Positions 16,501 to 25,717 are shown, counted from the stretch's first letter. The stretch is 64,000 nt of DNA from G963663315 sp965231905 (GCA_965231905.1 CBDDOO010000001.1:310001-374000); one strand, 5' to 3'. Numbers and translations: made by a program. The notes: generated by a model from the sequence alone, not told the origin.

Positions 16501-18115
16501 GGGAGTTTAAAGAAAGTTTATCGTAAACTTTTGTCCTGAAGGGATGTATTCTACGGTTCCAATTTCAAGAAACAGAGGAGAGGTCATGAACCATCCAGTC
16601 AGTCGCAAGGATTTATCCGCTCACGGGTTATACCAGGTTGTTCGCACGTCTTTTGAGTCATTTCCCGATTCCAGGCAGGTTCGCAAGCTGTCTTTGCCGG
16701 ATGTTCTGATGTCCGGTCTGGCGATGTTCAGTCTGAAGTATCCTTCCTTGTTGCAGTTTGACCGTTGTCGTCATGCACAGGCGGTTCGTCATAACTTGCG
16801 GACTTTGTTCGGGATTCGACAGGCGCCGTGCGACACGTATATGCGGGAGCGTTTGGATGAAGTGGAGCCGCATGCGTTTGAGCCGGTTTACAAGCGGTTG
16901 TTTGCGCGGTTGCAGAGGGGCAAGGGACTGGAAGGTTTTGCGGGGCCGGGCGGTCATTATGTGTTGTCGGTAGACGGGACCGGGGTCTTTTCTTCCCGGC
17001 AGGTTCGCTGTCGCTGCTGTTGTGAGAAACGCCACCGGAACGGCGAGGTTACGTATTACCATCAGTTATTGGCTGCGGTATTGGTGCACCCGGATTGTCG
17101 GGAAGTGATTCCGTTGATGCCCGAGGCCATTGGAAAGCGGGACGGTGCGACGAAGAATGACTGTGAACGGGCTGCATCGAAGCGGTTGCTGAGACGGGTT
17201 CGTCGCAATCATCCACACTTGAGGCTGCTGGTGGTGGAAGATGCTTTGGCCGCGAACGGGCCGCATATCCGGCTGCTGGAGTCGCTGGACATGCGCTTTA
17301 TGCTCGGAGTGAAGCCGGGGTCTCATGCGGAGTTATTCCGTTGGGTGGAGGCCACGACAACCACGGGCGCCCTCGAAGTGTCGGGAGAGGACGGTGTCCG
17401 TTTCCGTTTCCGGTTTCTCCATGCAGTCCCGTTAAATGACGCGCACTTTGATCTGGAAGTGAACTTCCTGTCCTGTCAGGAGATTCGCCCCGATGGCCGG
17501 GAACGACGCTTCTGTTGGGTTACGGACCTGCCGATTGACGAATCCAACGTCTATGAACTGATGCGGGTCGGTCGCGCCCGTTGGCGCATCGAGAACGAAA
17601 CCTTCAATACGCTGAAGAACCAGGGCTACGGCCTGGAACACAACTTTGGTCACGGCAATCAATACCTGTCTACTGTACTGACGCATTTGATGATGCTGGC
17701 CTTTCTGATTGACCAGATACAACTGCGTTGCTGTGCGGTGTTCAACCGGGCGCTGATGAGCCGCCACAGTCGCAGCGCCTTGTGGCGGAAGATGCGAGCC
17801 CTGTTTGATGAGTATCTGATCAGCAGTTGGGAAAGCCTGTTTCATGGAATCGCTTTCGGATACTCTCCCCCGTCCCTCCCCGACCCCCCTTGAGCTCTTC
17901 CGTGACCCGGTGTGTTCCGGGGGGATTTTCAGCGTACACAAAGCCCGTCCTTTTTGTTGCGGCAACCCGGCAGCCCGGCTCTGCTCGCCCTGAAGAAACA
18001 GCCCGCAGAAAAATCCAACTCTCAACCGTCATCCCTCTATCCATTATTCCCTGGCGGGAATTGCTGATGTCAACACTATCTTAGTGACCACATTGTTAAG
18101 TTCCGATAAACTCCC
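16501..18115 (+). mobile_element. DDE insertion sequence between the two defence modules
   Basis: The element holds one transposase gene. Its ends share inverted AGTTTATCG (16515-16523) and CGATAAACT (18104-18112), and the outer GGGAGTTTA (16501-16509) mirrors TAAACTCCC (18107-18115), so the exact left end is uncertain by about 10 bases. I could not find a clean target duplication. The right end is 20 bases before the HEPN gene start, so the element replaced or now supplies that promoter. The stretch 17894-18100 between transposase and right end holds no gene. Confidence 0.65.
16586..17893 (+). CDS. Transposase (DDE, IS4-superfamily-like)
   Basis: I use ATG 16586, which has a strong RBS (AGAGGAGAGG), giving 435 residues. 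The likely catalytic residues are Asp in YVLSVDGTGVFSS, Asp in LLVVEDALAANGPHI and Glu in RWRIENETFNTLKNQG; the last stretch resembles the YREK signature of IS4-type transposases. A Cys cluster (RCRCCCEKRH) follows the first Asp. The frame is intact, so the element may still be mobile. The exact IS family (IS4 or an unclassified ISNCY group) needs a database comparison. Confidence 0.8.
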   Translation: MNHPVSRKDLSAHGLYQVVRTSFESFPDSRQVRKLSLPDVLMSGLAMFSLKYPSLLQFDRCRHAQAVRHNLRTLFGIRQAPCDTYMRERLDEVEPHAFEPVYKRLFARLQRGKGLEGFAGPGGHYVLSVDGTGVFSSRQVRCRCCCEKRHRNGEVTYYHQLLAAVLVHPDCREVIPLMPEAIGKRDGATKNDCERAASKRLLRRVRRNHPHLRLLVVEDALAANGPHIRLLESLDMRFMLGVKPGSHAELFRWVEATTTTGALEVSGEDGVRFRFRFLHAVPLNDAHFDLEVNFLSCQEIRPDGRERRFCWVTDLPIDESNVYELMRVGRARWRIENETFNTLKNQGYGLEHNFGHGNQYLSTVLTHLMMLAFLIDQIQLRCCAVFNRALMSRHSRSALWRKMRALFDEYLISSWESLFHGIAFGYSPPSLPDPP

Positions 18116-18135
18116 AGATAGATGGAGTTCACCGG

Positions 18136-20010
18136 ATGTCAGAAAATCACAATCAAGGTTCCCAAGAAGGCGGAGGAGATCAGGACATGGCAATAGTGAC
18201 TCAAGAGGATTTTGTGTCTGCGGACCTCGAAGCGCCTATTCGTGGTAGCAACAAGGTTGATTGCTGGAACTTGGCGGCCCTGTACGAAACAGCAGCCAGA
18301 GAACACAAACAAGCTGGCAACGAAACCGCCGCCCGCGTCTATTGTCTTATCGCTGATGTCTCCCACATGCACTTCAACCCCGAAGACCGGGCGGAACCCT
18401 ATGGTCCTAATTTTGTTTTGGGCGGAAGGCGAAGTATGATCCCCTGCGACTTGCGAGGAGGTCAATCGGACGTATTCGCAGCTATTGCGTCTAATATTGA
18501 TAATCCAGGACTCAGGGCACGGCTTTCCGATGTGGCTTGGCACAACAATCGTGGGCTTTTTGCCATGGCACAATTGGCGATCAACGCCTATTGCGATACT
18601 GTGCAAGCGGTTCTCGACGGCACAGCCGAATTTTTTTCCGACGAGCGAACCGCCAGTAGCCGAAGTGGTACTGAGATGCTGCACCGCGCTTGTCAAATCG
18701 CCCATGCAACAGGCTGGAAGAAATCTGAAAAAATACGCCTCAAGTCATTAATCACCACCGTTGTCCAGGATGCATTCAATCGAAAAGATCACCGTGGATT
18801 CCTGAATACAGCCGAACTCAGCCTGCAACTCCGCATCGGCGAATCGGACGCTATAGCTCGAAACGCCGAGACGCTGATTACAACCAACAGCCCGGATGCT
18901 TTTATTTCCCGTGAACTATGGCAACTCGCCGCTCTTGCCTACCGACAGTCGGGAAACGATACTGAGCTCAACCGCTGCCTTATATCCGCAGCGGAATGTC
19001 TCGTTGCACTGGCAGATGCTGAAGGCGGGCGCGGAATGGTCGCAGCAGGTCACTTGAGTGATGCCATCAAAGAACTTAGGCGAATACCAGATACTCAGAA
19101 AAGGCGACAACAACTTGAGCGCAAGCTCCGCGACGCGCAAGCCTCAATACATGACGAAATGGGCGTGATATCGGCGCCGGTTGACCGGACTGATCTTGTC
19201 AAAGAAACCCGTAAAAGTGTGAGTGGCTTGAGTCTGGCACAGGCACTAGCGGTTTTTGCTGATCTCGCTTCGCCCCCGGCCCCGGCAACGTTACGAGACG
19301 AAGCGAGGAAGCAGTACGAGAAAAGTCCTTTCTTGAGTCTTATTCCGAAGTCGATAGTCGATGACGAAGGCAAGGTAGTGTCCAGGTCTCCCGCTCTCAC
19401 TGGCAACGAAGCAGAAGACCAATCAGCAATCCACCATAGCATTGCCAAAGATGAAGGCTTTCGCAGGCATATTGTCGTTCGCGGGCAGATTGAACCGGCA
19501 AGGCAGTTGATCCATTTCGAACACACGCTCGGACAGCGTGATTTCCTCCCTCTCGTGACTATGAGCCCGTTCGTTCCTGAAGATCGTGTGGTTCTTTTCA
19601 GTTTGGCGTTTATGCGATTTTTCGGCGGAGATTTTATGTCCGCACTTCACATTCTCGTTCCGCAGTTGGAGAATTCATTGCGTCATATCCTGAAACAGAC
19701 TGGCAAGGAACCCTCCTCAATCCAGAGTGACATGACGCAGGAAAACCGGAGTTTGTCGGTACTGCTCACGAAGGATCGAGAGTCACTCGAAAAAGTATTC
19801 GGCTCCGCTATTATCTATGAGATTGAGAACCTGTTTGATTTTCGAGGCGGCCCCGCACTCAGGCATCAACTGGCGCACGGGTTGGTCTCAGGAGAGGCTT
19901 GCTACGGGACAGATGCGATTTATGCGTGCTGGTTCATTTTTCGGCTGTGTTGTCTGCCTTTATTTAGTCATTGGGAACAACTGACCAAGTGGATGGACGG
20001 AAACTATTAG
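18136..20010 (+). CDS. DUF4209-like protein with HEPN RX4H motif
   Basis: The 624-residue protein has a long helical N-terminal region with repeat-like segments (residues 45-330). Its C-terminal domain resembles DUF4209: VLFSLAFMRFFGGDFMSALH, then LENSLRHILKQ, and finally GGPALRHQLAHGL. The last contains R576-x4-H581, the RX4-6H signature of HEPN domains, many of which are metal-independent RNases in toxin and abortive-infection systems. It is in line with the dual ATPase and receiver genes but 107 bases away. The RBS (GGAG, 8 bases before ATG) is good. The insertion sequence ends 20 bases upstream. RNase activity is inferred from the motif alone. Confidence 0.6.
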   Translation: MSENHNQGSQEGGGDQDMAIVTQEDFVSADLEAPIRGSNKVDCWNLAALYETAAREHKQAGNETAARVYCLIADVSHMHFNPEDRAEPYGPNFVLGGRRSMIPCDLRGGQSDVFAAIASNIDNPGLRARLSDVAWHNNRGLFAMAQLAINAYCDTVQAVLDGTAEFFSDERTASSRSGTEMLHRACQIAHATGWKKSEKIRLKSLITTVVQDAFNRKDHRGFLNTAELSLQLRIGESDAIARNAETLITTNSPDAFISRELWQLAALAYRQSGNDTELNRCLISAAECLVALADAEGGRGMVAAGHLSDAIKELRRIPDTQKRRQQLERKLRDAQASIHDEMGVISAPVDRTDLVKETRKSVSGLSLAQALAVFADLASPPAPATLRDEARKQYEKSPFLSLIPKSIVDDEGKVVSRSPALTGNEAEDQSAIHHSIAKDEGFRRHIVVRGQIEPARQLIHFEHTLGQRDFLPLVTMSPFVPEDRVVLFSLAFMRFFGGDFMSALHILVPQLENSLRHILKQTGKEPSSIQSDMTQENRSLSVLLTKDRESLEKVFGSAIIYEIENLFDFRGGPALRHQLAHGLVSGEACYGTDAIYACWFIFRLCCLPLFSHWEQLTKWMDGNY

Positions 20011-20117
20011 ACTCGCCCAGTTTCTCGACATGAGAAAACACTCGGACTCAGTGAGGCGGATACCCTCCCTGCCCACCACAAAGCGAAATCGTGTATCATC
20101 CCTGCCGGAGTCCAGAT

Positions 20118-22265
20118 ATGTATACGATAAATGACATCAATCCGGTCGAAATAAAACAGCCATTTCGACCACGGGCGAGGGTGCTACAACTTCTCGGTGA
20201 CGAATTGATAGGCAGCGCCCGATTGGCGGTCTTTGAACTGGTCAAAAATGCGTATGATGCGGACGCAAATGAAGCTGTCGTTCGCCTTGATCTTGCCTCG
20301 ACACAAGAGCCAATGATCATTATTAACGACGATGGCGAGGGCATGACTCTCGATGTACTCCGATCAGTCTGGCTGGCGCCGGGGGACGATCATCGTCAGA
20401 AACAACGCCTATCGGGCCGGAGAACCGCCAAGCATCAGCGTCTTCCACTTGGAGAGAAGGGGTTAGGCAGATTCGCTGTCCACAAACTCGGGAATCACAT
20501 CACCCTCGTGACGCGTGCTCAGAATGCTGACGAATGTGTGGTGGAAATTGACTGGAACGAGCTGATCGACAAACCCTATCTGGATGAAGCGCCCGTGACG
20601 ATACGGGTTCGTTACCCAGAAGTGTTTACCGGAGAACAGACGGGAACCCGTATCGAAATCCGTCAATTACGAATAGCCGACTGGTCGCGTGGTGAAGTAC
20701 GGCGCTTGCACAACCAGATCACCTCCATTTGCTCTCCGTTCGAGGAACCAGGGGATTTCGATGCCAGGTTGCTCGTCCCCGGACGCGAGGACTGGATTGA
20801 TGACCTGCCAGATATTTCCGAAATTCTTGATCGAGCGATCTGGAAGTTTTCCTTTCGAGTTTCGGATGGCGACTTCAACTGGACTTACGAATTCCGCCAG
20901 ATTCCCGGTTTCAATCTCGACGGCAGAACCGTCAATAAGTCTGGCGACCGGCTGAGGCTTCCGTCACGCTCGGGTGACGACCGGATGGAAAAGAAAGTTG
21001 TGGCCGATAAAGAGATATTTGAAGGTATCGGTCCTGTCACCGGAGAATTTTATGTTTACGACCGGGGTCAGGAAGTGCGTCGGAGAATGTCCCAGATACG
21101 ACTGCTGGAGTCTTACCTTGATGAAACGGGAGGAGTACGAGTCTACCGGGATGGCATTAGAGTGTATAACTATGGTGAGTCTGGAGACGATTGGCTTGGC
21201 CTTGATCTGCGTCGTGTGAATGTGCCGACACGCCGTATCAGCCGCAATATCATTTTAGGAGCGATACATCTGTCCCTGCGAGAATCCACTGGTCTTGTCG
21301 AGAAAACGAATCGGGAAGGTTTCGTAGAAAACGCGCCCTGCCTCCAGTTGCGCCGAATCGTCCTCGGCGCCCTTGCTGCCCTTGAGGCGGAACGGCAATT
21401 TGATAAAGAGCGTATCAGACAATTGACCGAAAAACCGGACGATCCAGTGAGCGCTAAAATCGAAAAACCGATACAGGCGCTGCGCCGCGAGCTTGAACGA
21501 CAGGGGGTGGAAGAAAAGTTCGAGAACTTTGTTGTAAAGATCGAACAGGACTACCAGAGCATGCAAGCGACACTGCTCACAGCCGGCATGTCCGGTTTGA
21601 ATCTGGCAGTAGTATTTCATGAGGTAGAACGGGGTGTGCGGGCACTCCACCAAGTCATTTCCGAAGGTGCGGACATGGAGAGCGCTATTCTCCAAGCGCG
21701 TGATCTCATGCGCCTTCTCGACGGGTTCGCCACATTGCTCCGGCGAGACAGCAAACAGCAACACAATGGGAGGAAATTGCTGGATGCCGCTCGAAAGTTC
21801 AATATATTGCGCTTCCGACATCATCGCATCCAACTCGTATGTCCGTCTCTGAAAAGCGCTGACGAACTGTTCTACTCCCGGTTTGCATTCGGTTTGGTTG
21901 TGGGAGCATTGAACAATCTTGTGGATAACGCTCTATACTGGCTCCGGGTAAAATGGCCGGATATTCCAGAGCCAAACGATTCTACCGAACGAAAGCTTTA
22001 CATCGGCGTATCGGACGATTTCGATGCTGGACCGGCCATCATCGTCGCGGACAACGGTACGGGTTTTCAGGGAGACGCGCCTGAAAACCTCGTGCGGCCA
22101 TTCTTCACTCGCAAGCCCGAAGGGATGGGGCTTGGTCTTTATTACGCAAATCTGGCGATGGAATTGAATGGAGGACAGCTTGCTTTTCCACAGCCGGGAG
22201 AGGTCGAACTTCCCGAAGAATTCGACGGCGCAGTCGTCGCCCTGATATTCAAGGAGGTGAAATGA
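20118..22265 (+). CDS. Dual GHKL ATPase of module 2
   Basis: I start at ATG 20118 (715 residues), which has a GGAG site at suitable distance; the GTG at 20091 lacks one. The N-terminal GHKL domain has ELVKNAYDADA (40-50), INDDGEGM (69-76) and GEKGLGRF (112-119). The C-terminal part has a candidate H box VVFHEVERGV (His501), NNLVDNA (599-605), VADNGTG (643-649) and GMGLGL (669-674), plus FFTRKPE like the RKPGG of module 1. It is thus a shorter relative of the 984-residue protein, lacking most of its long coiled coil. The stop overlaps the receiver gene (ATGA). It is likely an ATP-dependent sensor that phosphorylates the receiver. Confidence 0.8.
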   Translation: MYTINDINPVEIKQPFRPRARVLQLLGDELIGSARLAVFELVKNAYDADANEAVVRLDLASTQEPMIIINDDGEGMTLDVLRSVWLAPGDDHRQKQRLSGRRTAKHQRLPLGEKGLGRFAVHKLGNHITLVTRAQNADECVVEIDWNELIDKPYLDEAPVTIRVRYPEVFTGEQTGTRIEIRQLRIADWSRGEVRRLHNQITSICSPFEEPGDFDARLLVPGREDWIDDLPDISEILDRAIWKFSFRVSDGDFNWTYEFRQIPGFNLDGRTVNKSGDRLRLPSRSGDDRMEKKVVADKEIFEGIGPVTGEFYVYDRGQEVRRRMSQIRLLESYLDETGGVRVYRDGIRVYNYGESGDDWLGLDLRRVNVPTRRISRNIILGAIHLSLRESTGLVEKTNREGFVENAPCLQLRRIVLGALAALEAERQFDKERIRQLTEKPDDPVSAKIEKPIQALRRELERQGVEEKFENFVVKIEQDYQSMQATLLTAGMSGLNLAVVFHEVERGVRALHQVISEGADMESAILQARDLMRLLDGFATLLRRDSKQQHNGRKLLDAARKFNILRFRHHRIQLVCPSLKSADELFYSRFAFGLVVGALNNLVDNALYWLRVKWPDIPEPNDSTERKLYIGVSDDFDAGPAIIVADNGTGFQGDAPENLVRPFFTRKPEGMGLGLYYANLAMELNGGQLAFPQPGEVELPEEFDGAVVALIFKEVK

Positions 22266-23557
22266 GGCTGCCAGCACCGCGTATTATCGCGATTGACGAC
22301 GAACCGAAACACCTCAAAGGATTGGCGCAGGGACTCAACCGATATGGCACGGCCTGTCTGCCCATTCACTTCACAGGTGAAGCCACTATTCCTTCATGTT
22401 CTCATGTACGTGTAATCTTCGCCGACCTTCACCTCAGTGGCGGCCTTAAAGACCATGCACAAGACTTCAGCATAATCGGCGGCCTGATTGAAGATATCCA
22501 ACCATCCGGTCCTTATTTCATCGTCCTCTGGACCATGTATCCAGAGCAAGCGTCTGCATTGTATGCTTTCCTTGTGGATCGTCTCCAGAGTGTGGCTAAA
22601 CCGTTCACGGTGCAAGCACTCAACAAGAACGATCATCTTGACACACAGGGTGATGTAAAAAACCCTGAGGCGCTTGTCGAAGCTATAGGACGGGTCGTTG
22701 TAGAACAGCCACAGATCGGGGCGCTATTCAATTGGGAGGAGCGGGTACTGGGCGCTACCGCGGATACAGTATCATCCATTACCAAGATGGCTGATTCGGC
22801 TGCAAAAGACGCAAGCCCCGTTAAAGAAATCGACAGGTTGCTCAAGAATATTGCCATTGCCGCTGTCGGTAAAGATCATGTCGAAGAAGATCGGTTTCAA
22901 GCTGTCAATGAAGCGCTTCTACCCATCCTCGCTGACCGCATTGCATCCATGCGTTCACGGGAGATTGACCGTGAATTATGGAAAGCCGCGTTTGGCGGAT
23001 CAAAGACCAGTTCCAAGTTGAGATCTGATGAAGCTGCCAAGCTTAACCGTCTGCTTCACATTGCACATCCGACAGACATAAGTAGCTGGATGGAACGTGG
23101 CTCTGTCATTACTTTGCCAAAGAGAGCCTCAGGCGACAAGTTCAAGCCATGGTTCGGTCTTGAACAAGAGATGGCGGCCAACAAATCCTTCGGTTGTCAG
23201 GATTTCGACTCAAACGATGCTCGATTCCGTTGGGTACTCGTACAATCGCAAGCGGCTTGTGACTACGCTCAAATACGGCCGGGGCCATTGACTTTCTATC
23301 TCGGGCTGTGCTTGCCCGAACCAAGAGCTCGTAAAGGGAGCCTCCCTTCCGCCCTTTGGGCCAGCCCATGTTTCTACTTTGATGACGAGCCCTTCCTGCT
23401 GCATGTGAACGCAGGCTTTCAAATGCCGTTGCCACGAACGTCGCGAGGAATAGAAAAGCCTCTTTTTCGTCTGCGCGAACAGCTTCTCAACGATATGATT
23501 TATCGACTCCATAGCCACGGCGCCCGGCCTGGGGTTATTTCATTTCGCAAATCTTAG
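22262..23557 (+). CDS. Receiver-domain effector of module 2
   Basis: The 431-residue protein begins with a receiver domain: acidic pair D12-D13 (IIAIDDEP), candidate phospho-acceptor D55 (VIFADLHLS), T91 in FIVLWTMYP and a Lys near 113 (VAKPF). The remaining 300 residues are not a known output domain to me. They include RFRWVLVQSQAACDYAQIRPG and end with LHSHGARPGVISFRKS. This layout fits a receiver family (Response_reg_2, from memory) reported next to GHKL ATPases in conflict systems. The four-base overlap with the ATPase gene implies co-translation. Output could be DNA binding or a nuclease; nothing visible decides it. Confidence 0.65.
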   Translation: MRLPAPRIIAIDDEPKHLKGLAQGLNRYGTACLPIHFTGEATIPSCSHVRVIFADLHLSGGLKDHAQDFSIIGGLIEDIQPSGPYFIVLWTMYPEQASALYAFLVDRLQSVAKPFTVQALNKNDHLDTQGDVKNPEALVEAIGRVVVEQPQIGALFNWEERVLGATADTVSSITKMADSAAKDASPVKEIDRLLKNIAIAAVGKDHVEEDRFQAVNEALLPILADRIASMRSREIDRELWKAAFGGSKTSSKLRSDEAAKLNRLLHIAHPTDISSWMERGSVITLPKRASGDKFKPWFGLEQEMAANKSFGCQDFDSNDARFRWVLVQSQAACDYAQIRPGPLTFYLGLCLPEPRARKGSLPSALWASPCFYFDDEPFLLHVNAGFQMPLPRTSRGIEKPLFRLREQLLNDMIYRLHSHGARPGVISFRKS

Positions 23558-23568
23558 GCAAGTGATTC

Positions 23569-24522
23569 TTAAGGAGAATCAATCAGGGATTTCACCACAG
23601 CCGTCATCACCGGCGGGCAGACCCCGTTACCGAGTAGCCGGACGCGGTCGCGTCGAGTACCGATCAGCAACTTGAAACTCTCATCGAAACCCATGGCTCG
23701 CTTGAGCTCGGGAACTTGGAGCATCCGCATCCTTGATTCCCTCCCATCATGCTGGACAAGAGCGAAACGATCCACAGTTGTAATGGTGCGTAAAGGCCGA
23801 TCAAGGGGTTGCCAGCCGCCACTTCCATCATTCCCATAGTACACCAGAAGAAAACTGGCTTCCTCTCCGAGTGCCTGAAAGCCGCGTTGCGCCCGTTCAA
23901 GCGTCGCAGTGGCCCGACGCTCATCGAACAAGGCAGATGTTTTCCAGACACCTACTGAATCCAGTATTGACTTTACCGTTTTACGCTGACAGGGGCGCTT
24001 GTGGATAACCGGGTTCGGATTACGCGCGCGGTCGCCGACGAGAAAGAGACGGCGCCGACGTTGCGGCACACCGAAATCGGCTGAATCCAACACGTGTTCA
24101 TGCAACCGATAACCGAGATTGCCAAGTTCATGCTTGAGTTCTCCATAGCGCGACCATGGTCGCATGTGGATCACATTTTCCAACACCAGCCACCGGGGAC
24201 GCAGTGCTTGAGCATAGCTGACAACCAACATGGCAGTGGCACGGCTGGCTTCGTCACGCGGCGCCCCGCCCTTGGCACAGGTATGGTTAGTGCATTCGGG
24301 AGAAGCAAGCAGAAGATCAATCTCGCCGATTTCCGTTTTCAAGGAACCGAGGGGAACGCTTTCCAAACGTTCGGCGATGACCCGCGCCTCTGGAAAATTG
24401 GTAGAAAACGTCTTGGCTGCGATGGCGCACATATCAACACCGACAACGATTTCGGCTCCGGCATCTCGCGCTCCGGCGCTACCGCCGCCTGCACCGCAGA
24501 ACATGTCAAATGCCCGTATCAT
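23569..24522 (-). CDS. C5-cytosine DNA methyltransferase of module 2, atypical motif IV
   Basis: The 317-residue protein has motif I FDMFCGAGGGSAGARDAG, motif VI LENVIHM, motif VIII PQRRRRLFLVG and motif X LLGNGVCPPVM. Motif IV, normally PPCQ, reads LLASPECTNHT, keeping the catalytic Cys after Glu; SPECT-type variants are known in phage-like methyltransferases. It converges tail-to-tail with the receiver gene (11 bases apart) and lies 37 bases downstream of hsdS on the same strand, so it could belong to the GHKL module, the type I operon, or both. The target sequence cannot be read from the protein. Confidence 0.85.
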   Translation of the reverse strand: MIRAFDMFCGAGGGSAGARDAGAEIVVGVDMCAIAAKTFSTNFPEARVIAERLESVPLGSLKTEIGEIDLLLASPECTNHTCAKGGAPRDEASRATAMLVVSYAQALRPRWLVLENVIHMRPWSRYGELKHELGNLGYRLHEHVLDSADFGVPQRRRRLFLVGDRARNPNPVIHKRPCQRKTVKSILDSVGVWKTSALFDERRATATLERAQRGFQALGEEASFLLVYYGNDGSGGWQPLDRPLRTITTVDRFALVQHDGRESRMRMLQVPELKRAMGFDESFKLLIGTRRDRVRLLGNGVCPPVMTAVVKSLIDSP

Positions 24523-24559
24523 CTTGTGGTGATGATTGTTTTGCTGTTTATGATGTCAG

Positions 24560-25717
24560 TCATGCGTCTGCTTCCAGAAGGCGTGACATCAGGGAAGCGG
24601 TCAACGACGCGGAGGTTTTATGACCGGAGTCAGCGAGTTTGGTTGTTGTCTGTGCAGATTGTATGATTTCTGCAAATCGCTTTTGTGCATCAAAAGTCGG
24701 TACTGGAACCGGCATCGACAAGAGTGCTTTCATGTCGGTTCTGGGCATCCGTGAGCCTGTTACCGAGGCCATAACATAGTCAACGGTTTCTTCTCGCCGG
24801 AGCAAGTTTGCAAGAAAGTCACGATTTACCCCGTCTCGAGGTAGCAATGGGATAAGCTCGGTCGAACACCTGCCAGGGAAATCGGGCGTGGCAACTTTAT
24901 TAAGGTATGGCCTGAGCTTTCCATAAAGAACATGGCGTTCGTCAAAAGAGAATGCCGCGCTCTTTCGGGCGCCGACACGAGAATCTGAATCGAAGTTAAA
25001 GGCTCCGATACCTGAGTCAACGTTTTCGACCCCGACGAAACGGAGTTGGGGTGCGATCGGATCGTTTGGTTTGATCCCGCGACGGTCCATATCGCAAAGG
25101 TCACCAAGCGTTTTTATCTCCCACCCCATCGGATTCTCGACCGGGTCTCCGAACATTTTGACGAACAGCGCCGGAATGAATTCCTGCAACCGTTCCTGTG
25201 CCTGTTTTTGCAGCCGTTCAATCTTCGCCGCCCGGTTCAGGATATTGACGATGCGGCGTTGCTCGTCGAGTGGTGGGAGAGGAATACAGACCTGCTTAAG
25301 AGTGGACTTTGGGAGTTCTCTAAACGTCGTACCTCCGGCGAGTTGAATCAGGCGTTCACGCTGGTCGCGAAGCCAAAATGCGAGATACTCCGGCACAATG
25401 CGTTCGCTACAAATGAGGTTGGCGAAACCCTGGTTGGTCGCTATGGGCTGAGTCGCGATTGCCGTGTAGCCAATGGTGGCTCTACTCGTCATCAATACGG
25501 TTCCAGCAGGCACTAAACGGGCACTGCTTTCACGCAACGCAACTTCAGTGATTGATTCCTTTGTTTGATCGAGAAAGAGAGTATCAAGCACTGTCACATC
25601 CGTCGGTGTGGCCCACGGTATGGTGCCATTGAAATAAGCAGCAATACTACGCCGGGGAGTTCCCCCGCCAACGATGGTACAAACTTCTGCGAGAGGCACT
25701 CGTACGCACGCAGTCAT
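24560..25717 (-). CDS. hsdS: Type I restriction-modification specificity subunit HsdS
   Basis: The 385-residue protein has two target-recognition domains separated by a conserved helix. The first ends in RELPKSTLKQVCIPLPPLDEQ, followed by RIVNILNRAAKIERLQKQAQ; the second starts PMGWEIKTLGDLCDMD and ends DMKALLSMPVPVPTFDAQ. These duplicated repeats are diagnostic of HsdS, which chooses the bipartite target for both methylation and cleavage. The start overlaps the hsdM stop (ATGA). No truncation is seen. Confidence 0.9.
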   Translation of the reverse strand: MTACVRVPLAEVCTIVGGGTPRRSIAAYFNGTIPWATPTDVTVLDTLFLDQTKESITEVALRESSARLVPAGTVLMTSRATIGYTAIATQPIATNQGFANLICSERIVPEYLAFWLRDQRERLIQLAGGTTFRELPKSTLKQVCIPLPPLDEQRRIVNILNRAAKIERLQKQAQERLQEFIPALFVKMFGDPVENPMGWEIKTLGDLCDMDRRGIKPNDPIAPQLRFVGVENVDSGIGAFNFDSDSRVGARKSAAFSFDERHVLYGKLRPYLNKVATPDFPGRCSTELIPLLPRDGVNRDFLANLLRREETVDYVMASVTGSRMPRTDMKALLSMPVPVPTFDAQKRFAEIIQSAQTTTKLADSGHKTSASLTASLMSRLLEADA

